NCBI GenBank assembly: GCA_946894095.1
Contig: OX335649.1
Location: 11,364,001-11,428,000, forward strand
From: Incurvaria masculella
Lineage: Eukaryota > Arthropoda > Insecta > Lepidoptera > Incurvariidae
Length of the DNA: 64,000 nucleotides
Direction of reading: 5' to 3'
Of the stretch, positions 57,001-61,911 are shown one piece after another. The notes under the pieces are model-generated. The model searched no databases, had not been told where the DNA came from, and worked only from the letters and a program-made list of their open reading frames with translations. Made by a program: the position numbers and the translations under genes. Position 1 is the stretch's first letter. Every line of letters starts with the position of its first letter.

Positions 57001-59242
57001 AATTATTTGAAATAAAGGAAGAGTGTTGAGTATTGGTGTTTTCTTCTCTAATCTGCACCCTACCCGCGTAACATTATTATATCTCTCTTCTTTCTTATTC
57101 TGGCGAAAAATATAGACGGATATATTTTAATTATATAATTATCACTAACCAGATATTGTGCACTCCAGGCTTAAGGATGTTCCGACGCATACAATGTTTT
57201 TTTACACAGAACGCAAAAAGTATTGCACTTTAAGGCACGAATTCGTCAAAAATATAAAATATAGCCCTAGTAGTTGCAGCGAAAACATATTCACAATTTC
57301 AGGTTTAATGGTTTCGTTGTAATTGCCGATTAGACATAGTAGGACAGGAATCAGTACGTTCAGCTCTCGGGAGAACGATCTAAAAATTATTTCACCAGGT
57401 CTGGGGTGAGCCAAGGGAGTAATCTGGGGCCATCCCAGTTTCTATTCATGATTAACGACCTTCCACAGAGTGTCAGGACGGCAGTGTGCTTTTTATTCGC
57501 CGACGACCTAAAACTGGCACTCGGTGTCACGACTCAACTTGACTGTGAATTACTGCAAAATGATATCGATCTAGTCCAAGAGTGGGGCGAGCAGAACATG
57601 ATGGAATTCAATTTCGACAAGTGTTCCATAATGACCTATACTAGATTATACTAGGTTAGGTTAGGTTAGGTTCTCTTGATTGGCGCAGCGCGTGCCCGGC
57701 TGACGCCGACTCAAAAATTAACAGAAATCGTAACTACAAAAATGAAAATTATTTTTTACTTTTTAGTGCTTTTTCTTTGAAGTCGGTTATTTTTTTTGTA
57801 AATTTTTTTTTTTTGTTAAATTTGTTTTTTTATTTGTTTATTTTTAATGAATCTGAAGTAAGCTTACTAATTTGTACACGTTCTTTCCAATAAAAAAAGA
57901 ATCACCGAAATCGGTTGGCGTTATATTGAGTTATTCGTCCATTTGTCGCGCACATCTTAATACAAATTTAAGACTTTTATGATTTTCTCATGGATATCAT
58001 TGTCAGAACTTAACTAAATTAAAAGGAGACCACTTGGGAAGCACTAGCTATCATTTAAAAAAATAATCATCAAAATCGGTTCACCCAGGCAAAAGTTATG
58101 AGGTAACAAACATAAAAAAAAACAAAAAAAAAACATACAGACGAATTGATAACCTCCTCCTTTTTTGAAGTCGGTTAAAAATATAATCCGTCGCTGTGCA
58201 TGGCTTCCTTCTAGAATGTGATATTTGGGCTAATATCATGATAGTAGGTATGGTATTATCCATCCACGACCAATGTTTTCTTTTGTGTAAAGGCCCCCTT
58301 TTTTTACTTATTTACTGTTATAGCGGTAAAATAAATACATACTCTGTGAAAATTTGAGCTGCCTACCTATTACGGTTCATGAGATAGATACCTGTGACAG
58401 ATGGACGGACGGACGGACGGAGGGACGGACGGACATCGGAGGCTTAGTAATAGGGTTCCGTTGGCACCATTTGGGTACGGAACCCTAAAAAGGAAAAATG
58501 GGAAGTAATATAGTAGTCCTCGCCACACTTATTACAGACACCACAGAAATTAAATTCTGACCGCACTGAGCATTGTCGAGGATTGTCAGGTCGTAGGAGC
58601 CCTGATAGATGGAAAGATCACCGCAGTCCCATTTCACCAACACCGTCATGTCTGATGAGCGCCTGGTGCCGGACTTGACGATCTCAGAGACCGTGCCCAC
58701 GCCGTAAAACTCGCCTGCACAACAGTATCACACATTCTTCAAATAGAAAATACGCATAAAGATTGAGTAGGTTGAAAAGAAAACTTTTTATAATAATAGA
58801 AATTGCAAGTGCAAATTTATCATTTGATGAAAATCTATTAAAATTTGTTAGCTCTATCCGGATTTATATTCAAAACTACCTTTTCGAAAAATGTTAATAA
58901 ATATTCTATTGTTCTATGCAACAGACATCTCGTCAGCTAATACCGGCTGATGAAATTACATAAAAATTTGCAAAAAACCAAGTTAAATTGAAGAAAATTT
59001 TAAATATATCTGAACAGGGTGACTCGAAACAAACAAAAATGGAGCAGACTAACTCGATTCGTTATCATATTTTCAATTATGTGTCCAGCGTTAAAGAAAT
59101 TAGTTCAAGAAGTTTTATAAGCACTAATCGTTAATTTTTTTTCTTTGGTAGAGATAATTAAATATGTACCTTGTCAGGACTTACCTTCATCATCCCTAGT
59201 CCGGTAACTTTCATGGATGACTCTTAAGCCTGGTTTAAACAT
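36022..59242 (-). CDS. mib2: MIB2-like E3 ubiquitin ligase gene, 5' eight coding exons (3' end not found)
   Basis: The gene was assembled from eight minus-strand exons whose donors, acceptors and phases all agree: 59242-59185, 58714-58562, 49902-49731, 43315-43200, 38911-38821, 38613-38528, 37127-37024 and 36088-36022. They total 847 nt, giving 282 codons plus one base. Domain order: MIB/HERC2 (about residues 5-70), ZZ finger (about 72-128), linker with KLSPR and GIFKGA, second MIB/HERC2 with DDWEW (about 148-222), and first REP repeat with GGGWNPRMAE and IGKVGIVH (about 230-282). Proteins of this type ubiquitinate Notch ligands and, for MIB2, also act in muscle; the N-terminal half binds substrate. 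The start is the ATG at 59242-59240, just after an in-frame TAA. The usual ankyrin and RING parts were not found between 36022 and the ZZ-A exon. The DWxW core of the first MIB/HERC2 domain is degraded although frames and splice sites are intact. It could be a truncated paralog or a gene whose last exons lie in the repeat block. Confidence 0.85.
36229..36955. mobile_element. Possible non-autonomous DNA element in intron 7
   Basis: Ends look inverted: left 'ggaggagggaggtagagag' and right reverse complement 'ggaaggagtgaggtagagag'. Similar 'atagaa' words flank both sides. The interior has only short ORFs (one of 71 codons). Superfamily not clear. Confidence 0.4.
37024..37127 (-). CDS. mib2: MIB2-like exon 7 (REP repeat, first part)
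   Basis: 104 nt. Acceptor gtcacag (AG at 37128-37129), donor gtgact at 37023-37018, phase 1 to phase 0. Encodes AAGDRVKVVQDAK and ENGGGWNPRMAE. The latter matches the GHGGWNPRMA core of MIB2 REP repeats. Confidence 0.85.
37125..37311. repeat. 92-bp tandem duplication covering the exon 7 acceptor
   Basis: Two copies of a block with 'tctacccaaaaaaccaatt' and 'tagtagtggttcttaaatt', 92 bp apart (37155 and 37247). Each is preceded by 'gagctgtga', which on the minus strand is a splice acceptor. The upstream copy (AG at 37216-37217) is a decoy that would lead to an in-frame stop after a few codons. Confidence 0.7.
37420..37465. repeat. (TTTA)n/(TAAA)n palindrome
   Basis: Runs of ttta followed by aaat units form a perfect AT hairpin. 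Confidence 0.8.
37470..38527. other. Intron 6, no gene seen
   Basis: AT-rich. An 83-codon plus-strand ORF (38003-38254) has no recognisable motif and runs antisense to the gene. Treated as chance. Confidence 0.5.
38528..38613 (-). CDS. mib2: MIB2-like exon 6 (end of second MIB/HERC2)
   Basis: 86 nt. Acceptor gttcacag (AG at 38614-38615), donor gtaagt at 38527-38522, phase 2 to phase 1. Encodes VGLHGKMDLKYV, matching the VGHKGKVDLKCV core of MIB2, then GGQYYIKHLPIF. Confidence 0.9.
38740..38820. repeat. Dispersed 'gggctgcgaaaacca' repeat at the exon 5 donor
   Basis: 'gtccatgggtttcgaact' then 'gggctgcgaaaaccaagccg'. Related copies are at 48655-48830, 61945-62110 and 62665-62800. Its edge coincides with the donor of exon 5. 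Confidence 0.6.
38821..38911 (-). CDS. mib2: MIB2-like exon 5 (middle of second MIB/HERC2)
   Basis: 91 nt. Acceptor atttttcag (AG at 38912-38913), donor gtacgt at 38820-38815, phase 1 to phase 2. Encodes DGEGIVREIYDERW and SMARVAWHKL, aligned with the G-RVVDIRGWD...SVASVTW block of MIB2. Confidence 0.85.
39154..39923 (+). mobile_element. Non-autonomous Helitron (left copy of inverted pair)
   Basis: Starts TCACTACATA after an A and ends with the hairpin 'gccgggacgggctgctag' before T. The GC-rich centre contains 'ggtaccggccggccggggc'. A second copy lies inverted at 43356-44159. No coding capacity. Confidence 0.75.
41080..41170. mobile_element. Hairpin MITE copy
   Basis: Arms 'aacacgtcactttta' and 'caaagtgacatgttt'; same family as 17138-17274. 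Confidence 0.55.
41260..41395. mobile_element. Hairpin MITE copy
   Basis: Arms 'aacacgtcactttta' and 'aaagtgacgtgttta' followed by 'ctttcgtgcactcg', as in the DIRS insertion. It lies 130 bp after the preceding copy. Confidence 0.6.
43200..43315 (-). CDS. mib2: MIB2-like exon 4 (linker and start of second MIB/HERC2)
   Basis: 116 nt. Acceptor tttacag (AG at 43316-43317), donor gtatag at 43199-43194, phase 2 to phase 1. Encodes GVKLSPRN, HVKGIFKGAVV and GDDWEWDTTGTGE, matching the TLSPR...GIFQGAKVVRGPDWEW...GGEG segment of MIB2. A Helitron ends 39 bp upstream of its acceptor. Confidence 0.9.
43356..44159 (-). mobile_element. Non-autonomous Helitron (right copy of inverted pair)
   Basis: Reverse-complement relative of 39154-39923. 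On the plus strand it begins ctagcagcccgtcccggc and ends gtagtga before t, giving TC...CTAG ends on the minus strand. Confidence 0.75.
44160..44937. other. Intron 3 sequence, no gene seen
   Basis: AT-rich with short ORFs of 62-68 codons lacking motifs, ending in an (AT)n run at 44921-44938 directly before the LTR. Confidence 0.5.
44938..45217 (+). repeat. 5' LTR of a gag-bearing retrotransposon
   Basis: Starts TGTGGAATTGTG and ends CTTCCCACA (280 bp, TG...CA). It contains 'aaataaata' near 45160. No matching 3' LTR was found, so the element is truncated. Confidence 0.65.
45222..45239 (+). other. Primer binding site, tRNA-Pro type
   Basis: TGGGGGCTCGTCCGGGAT, complementary to the 3' end of tRNA-Pro (the same 18-mer is used by murine leukaemia viruses), four bases after the LTR end. 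Confidence 0.75.
45634..46352 (+). pseudogene. Retrotransposon Gag with CCHC zinc knuckle, one stop, 3' end lost
   Basis: One frame from ATG 45634 is open except for a TGA at 45811-45813 (context LME-stop-SSIEE, probably TGG before). It shows a Gag-type capsid stretch (FSGDDTYPIKLWIKDFEEN ... LLNEEFGPK ... YFLCMKEMA) and a CCHC knuckle CYNCGLLGHRSNVC at the end. About 12 bases after the knuckle the sequence switches to a 5'-truncated mariner, so protease and pol are gone. The ~390-bp leader before the ATG is very GC-rich (repeated 'gacgcgccgcccgccc'). Confidence 0.8.
46353..47013 (+). mobile_element. 5'-truncated, internally deleted mariner
   Basis: Same element as 21123-22065 in the opposite orientation. 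It begins mid-element at 'gatgtttatggacc' and ends with the mariner terminal sequence ('ctttttccccaacctaa'). It has the same internal deletion joining ERNLMNRL directly to the PHTS...HPPYSPDLAPSD region. Not functional. Confidence 0.85.
47014..47640. other. Intron 3 sequence, no gene seen
   Basis: Mostly unclassified AT-rich sequence starting with 'tatacaggtgttttatatatacagg'. No domain. Confidence 0.5.
47650..47850 (+). repeat. Third copy of the shared SINE body, interrupted
   Basis: 'tagatggtagggtgaaccccgcc', here cut by ~95 bp of other sequence, continues 'taccatcgcggtgaa' and 'attgtccgtgttttccat'. Same body as the tRNA- and 5S-headed SINEs; the head is not recognisable here. Confidence 0.55.
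47851..48490. other. Intron 3 sequence, no gene seen
   Basis: Unclassified, with a poly-T run near 48047. No conserved domain in the short ORFs. Confidence 0.5.
48491..48655 (+). mobile_element. Helitron 5' end, second lepidopteran family
   Basis: 'tcctatactactaatattat' then 'aaagcgaaagtttctaag' and 'aaaaactactgaatgg', the usual opening of another Helitron family. It breaks off at the next repeat and has no 3' end. Confidence 0.55.
48656..48830. repeat. Dispersed 'gggctgcaaaaac' repeat
   Basis: 'cccatgggctttcgaactt', 'cggggctgcaaaaacaatgcc', 'cttcacgccatgtttgaagg', 'catagtttaccgaccc'. Same family as 61945-62110 and 62665-62800. Confidence 0.6.
48985..49303 (+). repeat. Lepidopteran (GACG)n / ggaaccctaaaa repeat
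   Basis: Fixed order: 'agtcaagtgcgaatcgggttcc', 'gcggcaaaataaatacacac', 'catgaaatacagccctgtgac', a (GGAC)n microsatellite at 49188-49247, then 'gggtacggaaccctaaaaa'. Other copies at 54173, 54444, 58265 and 63501. Confidence 0.7.
49731..49902 (-). CDS. mib2: MIB2-like exon 3 (ZZ zinc finger, ZZ-B)
   Basis: 172 nt. Acceptor tttacag (AG at 49903-49904), donor gtaagc at 49730-49725, phase 1 to phase 2. Encodes RCDACQRNGITGFRYKC, TICYDYDVCFLCYH and HDLEHIFARYDTPESSG. The CxxC pairs and final histidines are the ZZ zinc ligands. An LTR retrotransposon begins 41 bp upstream of the acceptor. Confidence 0.92.
49945..50419 (+). repeat. Left LTR
   Basis: 475 bp, TGTTAGATCAG...AACCTTACA. TATA-like TATAAATA at 50309-50316. 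The sequence directly after it (tcagaagtgcagaaccc) should hold the primer site, but I could not assign the tRNA. Confidence 0.9.
50426..52720 (+). CDS. Gag-protease polyprotein of the 49945-53953 LTR element
   Basis: A 764-residue intact ORF, the longest in the window. The N-terminus is basic (KSSKHRVRHNRSNKRRR), followed by a Ser/Glu-rich stretch. A retrotransposon Gag capsid-type region runs from about residue 230 to 390 (FDRNMIPEFDP, HAKKWYEGL, WPQWQDILRKAFP). Three CCHC knuckles follow at about 406-419, 427-440 and 447-460 (CNRCNQSGHRRDQC; CFNCNQEGHRVSQC; CDECKRYGHKSDNC). A retropepsin-like domain comes next with DFGS at about 502-505, where Ty3-type elements normally have DTG or DSG. The C-terminal end runs into the 74-bp repeat, which supplies the last ~25 residues and the stop. 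ATG 50426 is the first in frame after the LTR; the internal Met at about codon 11 is an alternative start. Probably Ty3/gypsy-related, judged from Gag and knuckles only. Confidence 0.85.
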   Translation: MQNPSISLGIMERLPRKSSKHRVRHNRSNKRRRYGEISNASECSTEESSSERPRGIPSGRTKKSKHTSTATKTRKKMSNNEVQATDAWTVQLRNNELINENYGNLLNRIDDLQMAACSSKQNDAILMADPSRHAVDPVNLPTCSDGCSSTVDTNEQTRAEPGAISSSLQRDLVGVELNSLQKDSFELSAPVDLSETHNSNVSSFKETFMNDFVALMKTIAKSGRTQKISFDRNMIPEFDPSVKNHRIETWILKVDECAQIYEWSDQQTAHFALPRLAGHAKKWYEGLSTIKNTWPQWQDILRKAFPSDTNYAAALTTMLEKRFKFGDSIDEYYYEKMILLSICEIIGKKAVDCLVHGIDDRTIRTGASSARYSEPEDVYKYLKDICRQQKELTNNNHQNKSSFIFCNRCNQSGHRRDQCRKLISIVCFNCNQEGHRVSQCPKPLLKCDECKRYGHKSDNCTVKRDRKIPEKRVMTVESTLPTCSKYYKDAMVNRNIIKCFIDFGSDCTLIREEVVKLCDLDMVTGNVNAISGVGGSRIQPVGKTTFTLCIDDVEAEISALVVSDSHIHVPLLVGQNFTELPHILVIKTNTTLNITSRSKISDLTSLEHEPSNKINLYTFEFINIDKNTHIRCYCDIEDTVYDIFVQGGYRGKFGNEFWINEGIYKIEEGECLIFVTNLSKKPIVIDKGVLLARGNKIYPHQLNVNKNELNCFRTKLVELPPIKCEEIKVNTQLSFDEKAINWKSLSDQPIYRLMKFSGAVLKMP
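52640..53075 (+). repeat. 74-bp minisatellite at the end of the Gag ORF
   Basis: About six units starting 'actggaagtcattgagtg' at 52647, 52721, 52795, 52869, 52942 and a degraded one near 53016. Units alternate between a 'gccttaa/gtcttaa' and a 'ggcaatc' linker; the first such linker gives the ORF its stop. Confidence 0.85.
53479..53953 (+). repeat. Right LTR
   Basis: 475 bp, matching the left LTR except for three substitutions (one 'gaatttgtt' for 'gaagttgtt', one 'gccggaaac' for 'gccagaaac', one 'tttgtacc' for 'tttgaacc'). Confidence 0.9.
54173..54446 (+). repeat. Lepidopteran (GACG)n / ggtaccttaaaa repeat, degraded
   Basis: 'gagtcggactcgcacacc', 'aaataaatacacgctctgtg', a short (GACG) run, 'aatagggttccgttggcat'. 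Directly followed by another copy. Confidence 0.65.
54444..54739 (+). repeat. Lepidopteran (GACG)n / ggaaccctaaaa repeat
   Basis: Well-kept copy from 'aaaccggccaagtgcgagtc' to 'gggtacggaaccctaaaaa', with (GGAC)n at 54652-54682. In tandem with the preceding copy. Confidence 0.7.
54789..55750 (-). mobile_element. Second mariner type, internally deleted
   Basis: TA borders, inverted ends 'ctatgatcaaaaggttccgg' (left) and 'cactatgatcaataagttcc' (right, reverse complement). The minus strand encodes the N-terminal part (ISRGDAFKMLQKTYED, DAPRRGRPSTS; 55523-55254). In another frame it encodes the catalytic half with HHDNAPSHK and PYSPDMAPCDF (55228-54797), spaced D34D. The first catalytic Asp region is missing. 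A different mariner lineage from 21123-22065. Confidence 0.88.
55751..56541. other. Intron 2 sequence, no gene seen
   Basis: Unclassified, moderately AT-rich, no ORF with recognisable motif. Confidence 0.5.
56542..57073 (+). repeat. Solo LTR (gypsy-type)
   Basis: TGTTACGAGCGCG ... CCCGCGTAACA with inverted TGTTACG/CGTAACA ends (532 bp). It holds a TATA box 'cgatataaaaggcgcc' near 56815 and a polyadenylation-type 'aaataaagga' near 57010. No internal region or second LTR nearby; the flanking duplication is not exact. Confidence 0.65.
57370..57652 (+). pseudogene. LINE RT fragment with FADD box
   Basis: Open stretch (57406-57654) with QGSNLGPSQFLFMINDLP and CFLFADDLKL, the RT palm motifs of jockey-like non-LTR retrotransposons, then NMMEFNFDKC. 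It stops abruptly at a TTAGG run. Only this ~280-bp piece is present. Confidence 0.85.
57653..57672 (+). repeat. Short interstitial (TTAGG)4
   Basis: Four AGGTT units directly after the LINE fragment. TTAGG is the insect telomere repeat. The short length argues against a true telomere relic. Confidence 0.8.
57690..58185 (+). repeat. Lepidopteran 'gaagtcggtta' repeat
   Basis: Starts near 'ttctttgaagtcggttattttt' and ends 'cctccttttttgaagtcggtt', with 'catcaaaatcggttcaccca' and 'aagttatgaggtaac' inside, a familiar dispersed lepidopteran sequence. Non-coding. Confidence 0.6.
58265..58490 (+). repeat. Lepidopteran (GACG)n / ggaaccctaaaa repeat
   Basis: 'gcggtaaaataaatacatac', (GGAC)n at 58400-58433, 'gggtacggaaccctaaaa'. 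It lies ~70 bp from the exon 2 donor, in intron 2. Confidence 0.65.
58562..58714 (-). CDS. mib2: MIB2-like exon 2 (first MIB/HERC2 domain)
   Basis: 153 nt. Acceptor ttgtgcag (AG at 58715-58716), donor gtcaga at 58561-58556, phase 1 to phase 1. Encodes GEFYGVGTVSEIV, DMTVLVKWDCGDLSIY and GSYDLTILDNAQC. The W-D-x-G and YDL...DNAQ words are those of the first MIB/HERC2 domain leading into the ZZ finger. An upstream-proximal donor in the phrase TCA/GTGCGG is possible but breaks the phase to exon 3. Confidence 0.88.
59185..59242 (-). CDS. mib2: MIB2-like exon 1, start codon
   Basis: 58 nt of coding sequence: ATG at 59242-59240, donor gtaagt at 59184-59179, ending in phase 1 to match exon 2. Encodes MFKPGLRVIHESYRTRDDE. 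GLRVI fits the GLRVVRG start of the domain, but the DWxWxDQDGG core is replaced. An in-frame TAA six bases before the ATG supports this start. Promoter not identified. Confidence 0.8.
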
Positions 59243-60319
59243 TGCTTATAGTTGAAAACGTCACTGAATGCTAACATGAAAAATATTTTAAAATTGTTTG
59301 CAGATATTTCTCAAAAGAAATGAAATATGAATAATATTACGCTGACCGCGACGGAGTGCAATCACTTGCTCGAAGGTAGATTACATTGTAAGATTGATTA
59401 CATGTTATCTGGTTCTGATATGAAGATAGCATGTGTTGACCATTCGGAGAAATCGCACACTTTTACTATTTTAGCCGAACATACCAAATTAACCTACATT
59501 CGTATTCAAAGTCTCGCGAAAATCCCCGGATTAATGCTGTTTTTCCCTATAATAATAACAACGTAATTCTTTATTCAGGTGTGGATTGCCGTAATTTACA
59601 GAAATACATTAATTTAATAACATAAAAAAAATAAAAGCAATGTTAAAATGTCAAATTTAAATAAATATTATACAATAAACAGAGGCCCAATAAATTAATC
59701 AGGTTCTAAATAATTAATGCGAGATTAAACCGTAACGCTAAAGAGCAAAATAATTCACGTACTAGCATAAATCAACCATTTGATATGGCAACATTAAATG
59801 CTTGCTGCTTTGTTTGTGCTTAACTGCAATCCGATCATGTGCCCTTTAATATTCTCGCCTCTACTCTTTAGCACATTACTGGTCGAGACCTAGTACCTGA
59901 TGAAGCCGTCACTAGTCACGACGAATCTTCCTCTACATCCCGCAATGATCACAGATTATAAAGTAGGAATCTACGATGTCATAGCCACATAGATTAAGTC
60001 CAGTGATTGTATCTGCGGAGATGGTATAATATTGTGTTCTAGTCATAATTGCCCGACTCATTTTACTGGGATCTGAGGCCACATTCAAGAGGAATCGGGA
60101 GATAAATGAGACGGAACAGAATACGAAGAATGAAGTATAATGCAAGCAAGAAGAATAATTGGCAAACAGCTGATCGAACTATAATGGCCGCCTAGTATTT
60201 AACCCACGGAGCGTGATTTAGCCTAATCCGAGGATTATTTTTTTTTGACATTTCATACATTTAGGGATTAAAACCATTACCTAAAAAAAAGGAATAAAAC
60301 CTAACGCCTGAGCTTTCTC
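59243..60319. other. Intergenic, no gene supported
   Basis: Between the two mind bomb genes. A 70-codon minus-strand ORF (60145-59933) and a 79-codon plus ORF (59327-59566) lack recognisable motifs. Confidence 0.45.
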
Positions 60320-61045
60320 TAAATGTCAGCTTCGGTAGCCCAAGACGCCTTGCGATTCGATAAGCTGGGTAAGCACCTCTGAGCCCGTTGGGTTCTGGAT
60401 GTGTGACCATTTTCAACCGTCGAGGCTGGCCGTGGTTCGAATTCCACGTAAAACTGTAGGTCCCCTTCCTTACTTACTAGTCAGTCAGTCAGCGTGTTTG
60501 CATCCACTGCTGGATAAACGCCTCTCCAATTTTTCTCCAGTCCTCCCGGCCCTCAGCGGTACGGAATAGCTGCTTTCCGCCGGCGCACTTGATGTCGTCG
60601 TCCCACCTGGCGGGTGGTCTTCCCACACTCCGTTTTCCTATCCACGAGCGCCAGTGTCCAAGGGTCGCCATCTCTTTGGCTGACGTGACCAGCCCACTGC
60701 CATTTGAGCATAGCCACCCGGTGTCCAATATCGATTACTTTGGTACGTCGTCGGATTGCCTCGTTACGCACCATATCCCGTAGCGATATTCCCAGCATGG
60801 CTCGCTCCATTGCTCTACTTACTTACTTTCTAGATGTTAGGGTAATTCCCGCCCGGGTTGGTACCATCGCATTGAATGAACGATGGTCGAAGCGGCAATG
60901 AAAATTGTCCGTGTTTTCCATCCAGTTCAATGCAGCCGATCAATATAAGGAAGTTCCTGGCATAGCGCCTAGTTCCCATATGGTGTGTTAGGCTAATATC
61001 TGACGTTCAGTCTGGTATTAGCCATCCACGTCCAGCAACATAAAA
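60320..61045 (+). repeat. 5S-headed SINE split by a LINE fragment
   Basis: Head at about 60330-60415 ('taagctgggtaagcacc', 'ctggatgtgtgaccatttt'), a degraded relative of the 5S-like head at 12973-12914. The body starts 'ggccgtggttcgaattccac', is cut at 60481 by a LINE piece, and resumes at about 60832 ('cgcccgggttggtaccatcgc') to 61045. Confidence 0.6.
60481..60831 (-). pseudogene. LINE (endonuclease-RT family) C-terminal fragment
   Basis: The minus strand reads ERAMLGISLRDMVRNEAIRR, RTKVIDIG, LKWQWAGHV and, after a frameshift, KRSVGRPPARWDDDIKCAGG and WRKIGEAFIQQW. These are the C-terminal words of the RTE-like 'endonuclease-reverse transcriptase' elements common in insects. A related plus-strand fragment is at 16080-16235. 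Inserted in the SINE at a (CTTA)n site. Confidence 0.8.
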
Positions 61046-61406
61046 AAAATACAAACTAAACTACTAACTTTAAATCATGCATCGGCACAATTCGTACTGT
61101 GCCGGTGACGGACAAAGTGTTTGTTCTCCCGCTGAATGGCTAGGCTGATCTTCTGCGCGTCAAACAAACAAGACACGCCCCCCGCTGCACAATTGTGGTA
61201 TCGACACTTTTTTATTTCCAGCCGTTCTTCTGTTATTACTTCACCTCCATGGAAACAACCAAATATCCAAAAAATAAACATCTTTTAATCCAAAGGTTCC
61301 TAGTTTCCGCACAATATTTCGTACAATGTTTCGGATACTTATACAGGGCCTATCACTCGAAGTGTAACCAATTAAAAATGATGTTATTTGGTCAGTTGAA
61401 GTACGG

Positions 61407-61412
61407 TTTATT
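61407..61412 (-). terminator. Candidate poly(A) signal of the RING gene
   Basis: AATAAA on the minus strand, 270 bp after the stop codon at 61684-61682. Confidence 0.4.
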
Positions 61413-61681
61413 AAAAGTTGTATAAAAATGCTAAACAAATAAATAATTTTAAGACAACATTAAAAAAAACATTAAAACATAACTTCAAATCATTATTTTG
61501 AAGCTACACAGCGATTTAGAATTTTTTTTGAGTAAAAAAAGAAATTTCAGTACATTTTGTATGAAACGATTTTGGTTTCATCCGTCAGTAGACTCTGTAT
61601 GTCTATACATTCTATGGCTACGGCAGACCAGTACACCGCCTTGCTACAGTTAGGCCACGCGACCTCCGCACAGCAGTCGAT

Positions 61682-61911
61682 TCAATACAAGTTGATCCTG
61701 GTGGTGATGGGCTTGCGACACATGTGGCAAATGTCGAGCTGGTCCGCGCATTCGCCGCACGCCTGGTGGCCACACAGGAAGGCGATGGAGCGCCGCCGCT
61801 CTATGCAGATGGAGCAGAACTGAGTCTCCTCCATCTCCTGGATCTTGTTCTCGAGGTAGCGCACCTGGTCGATGTTCGGCTGTTGGCCCTTGTCGACCTT
61901 CAGGCGTGGCG
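61682..61911 (-). CDS. RING exon (last exon)
   Basis: Acceptor atgtgcag (AG at 61912-61913), phase 1 in, TGA stop at 61684-61682. Carries the whole RING. The Met used by the longest simple ORF here (61927) lies in the intron and is not the start. Confidence 0.88.

Noticed and set aside
57653..57672. TTAGG run as evidence of a nearby telomere
   Set aside because: Only four units, and ordinary gene and transposon sequence continues on both sides.
59933..60145. 70-codon minus-strand ORF ending in IICDHCGM
   Set aside because: The CDHC motif briefly suggested a zinc finger or ZZ start, but there are no further ligands, the frame ends at once, and no splice donor fits the MIB2-like exon chain.
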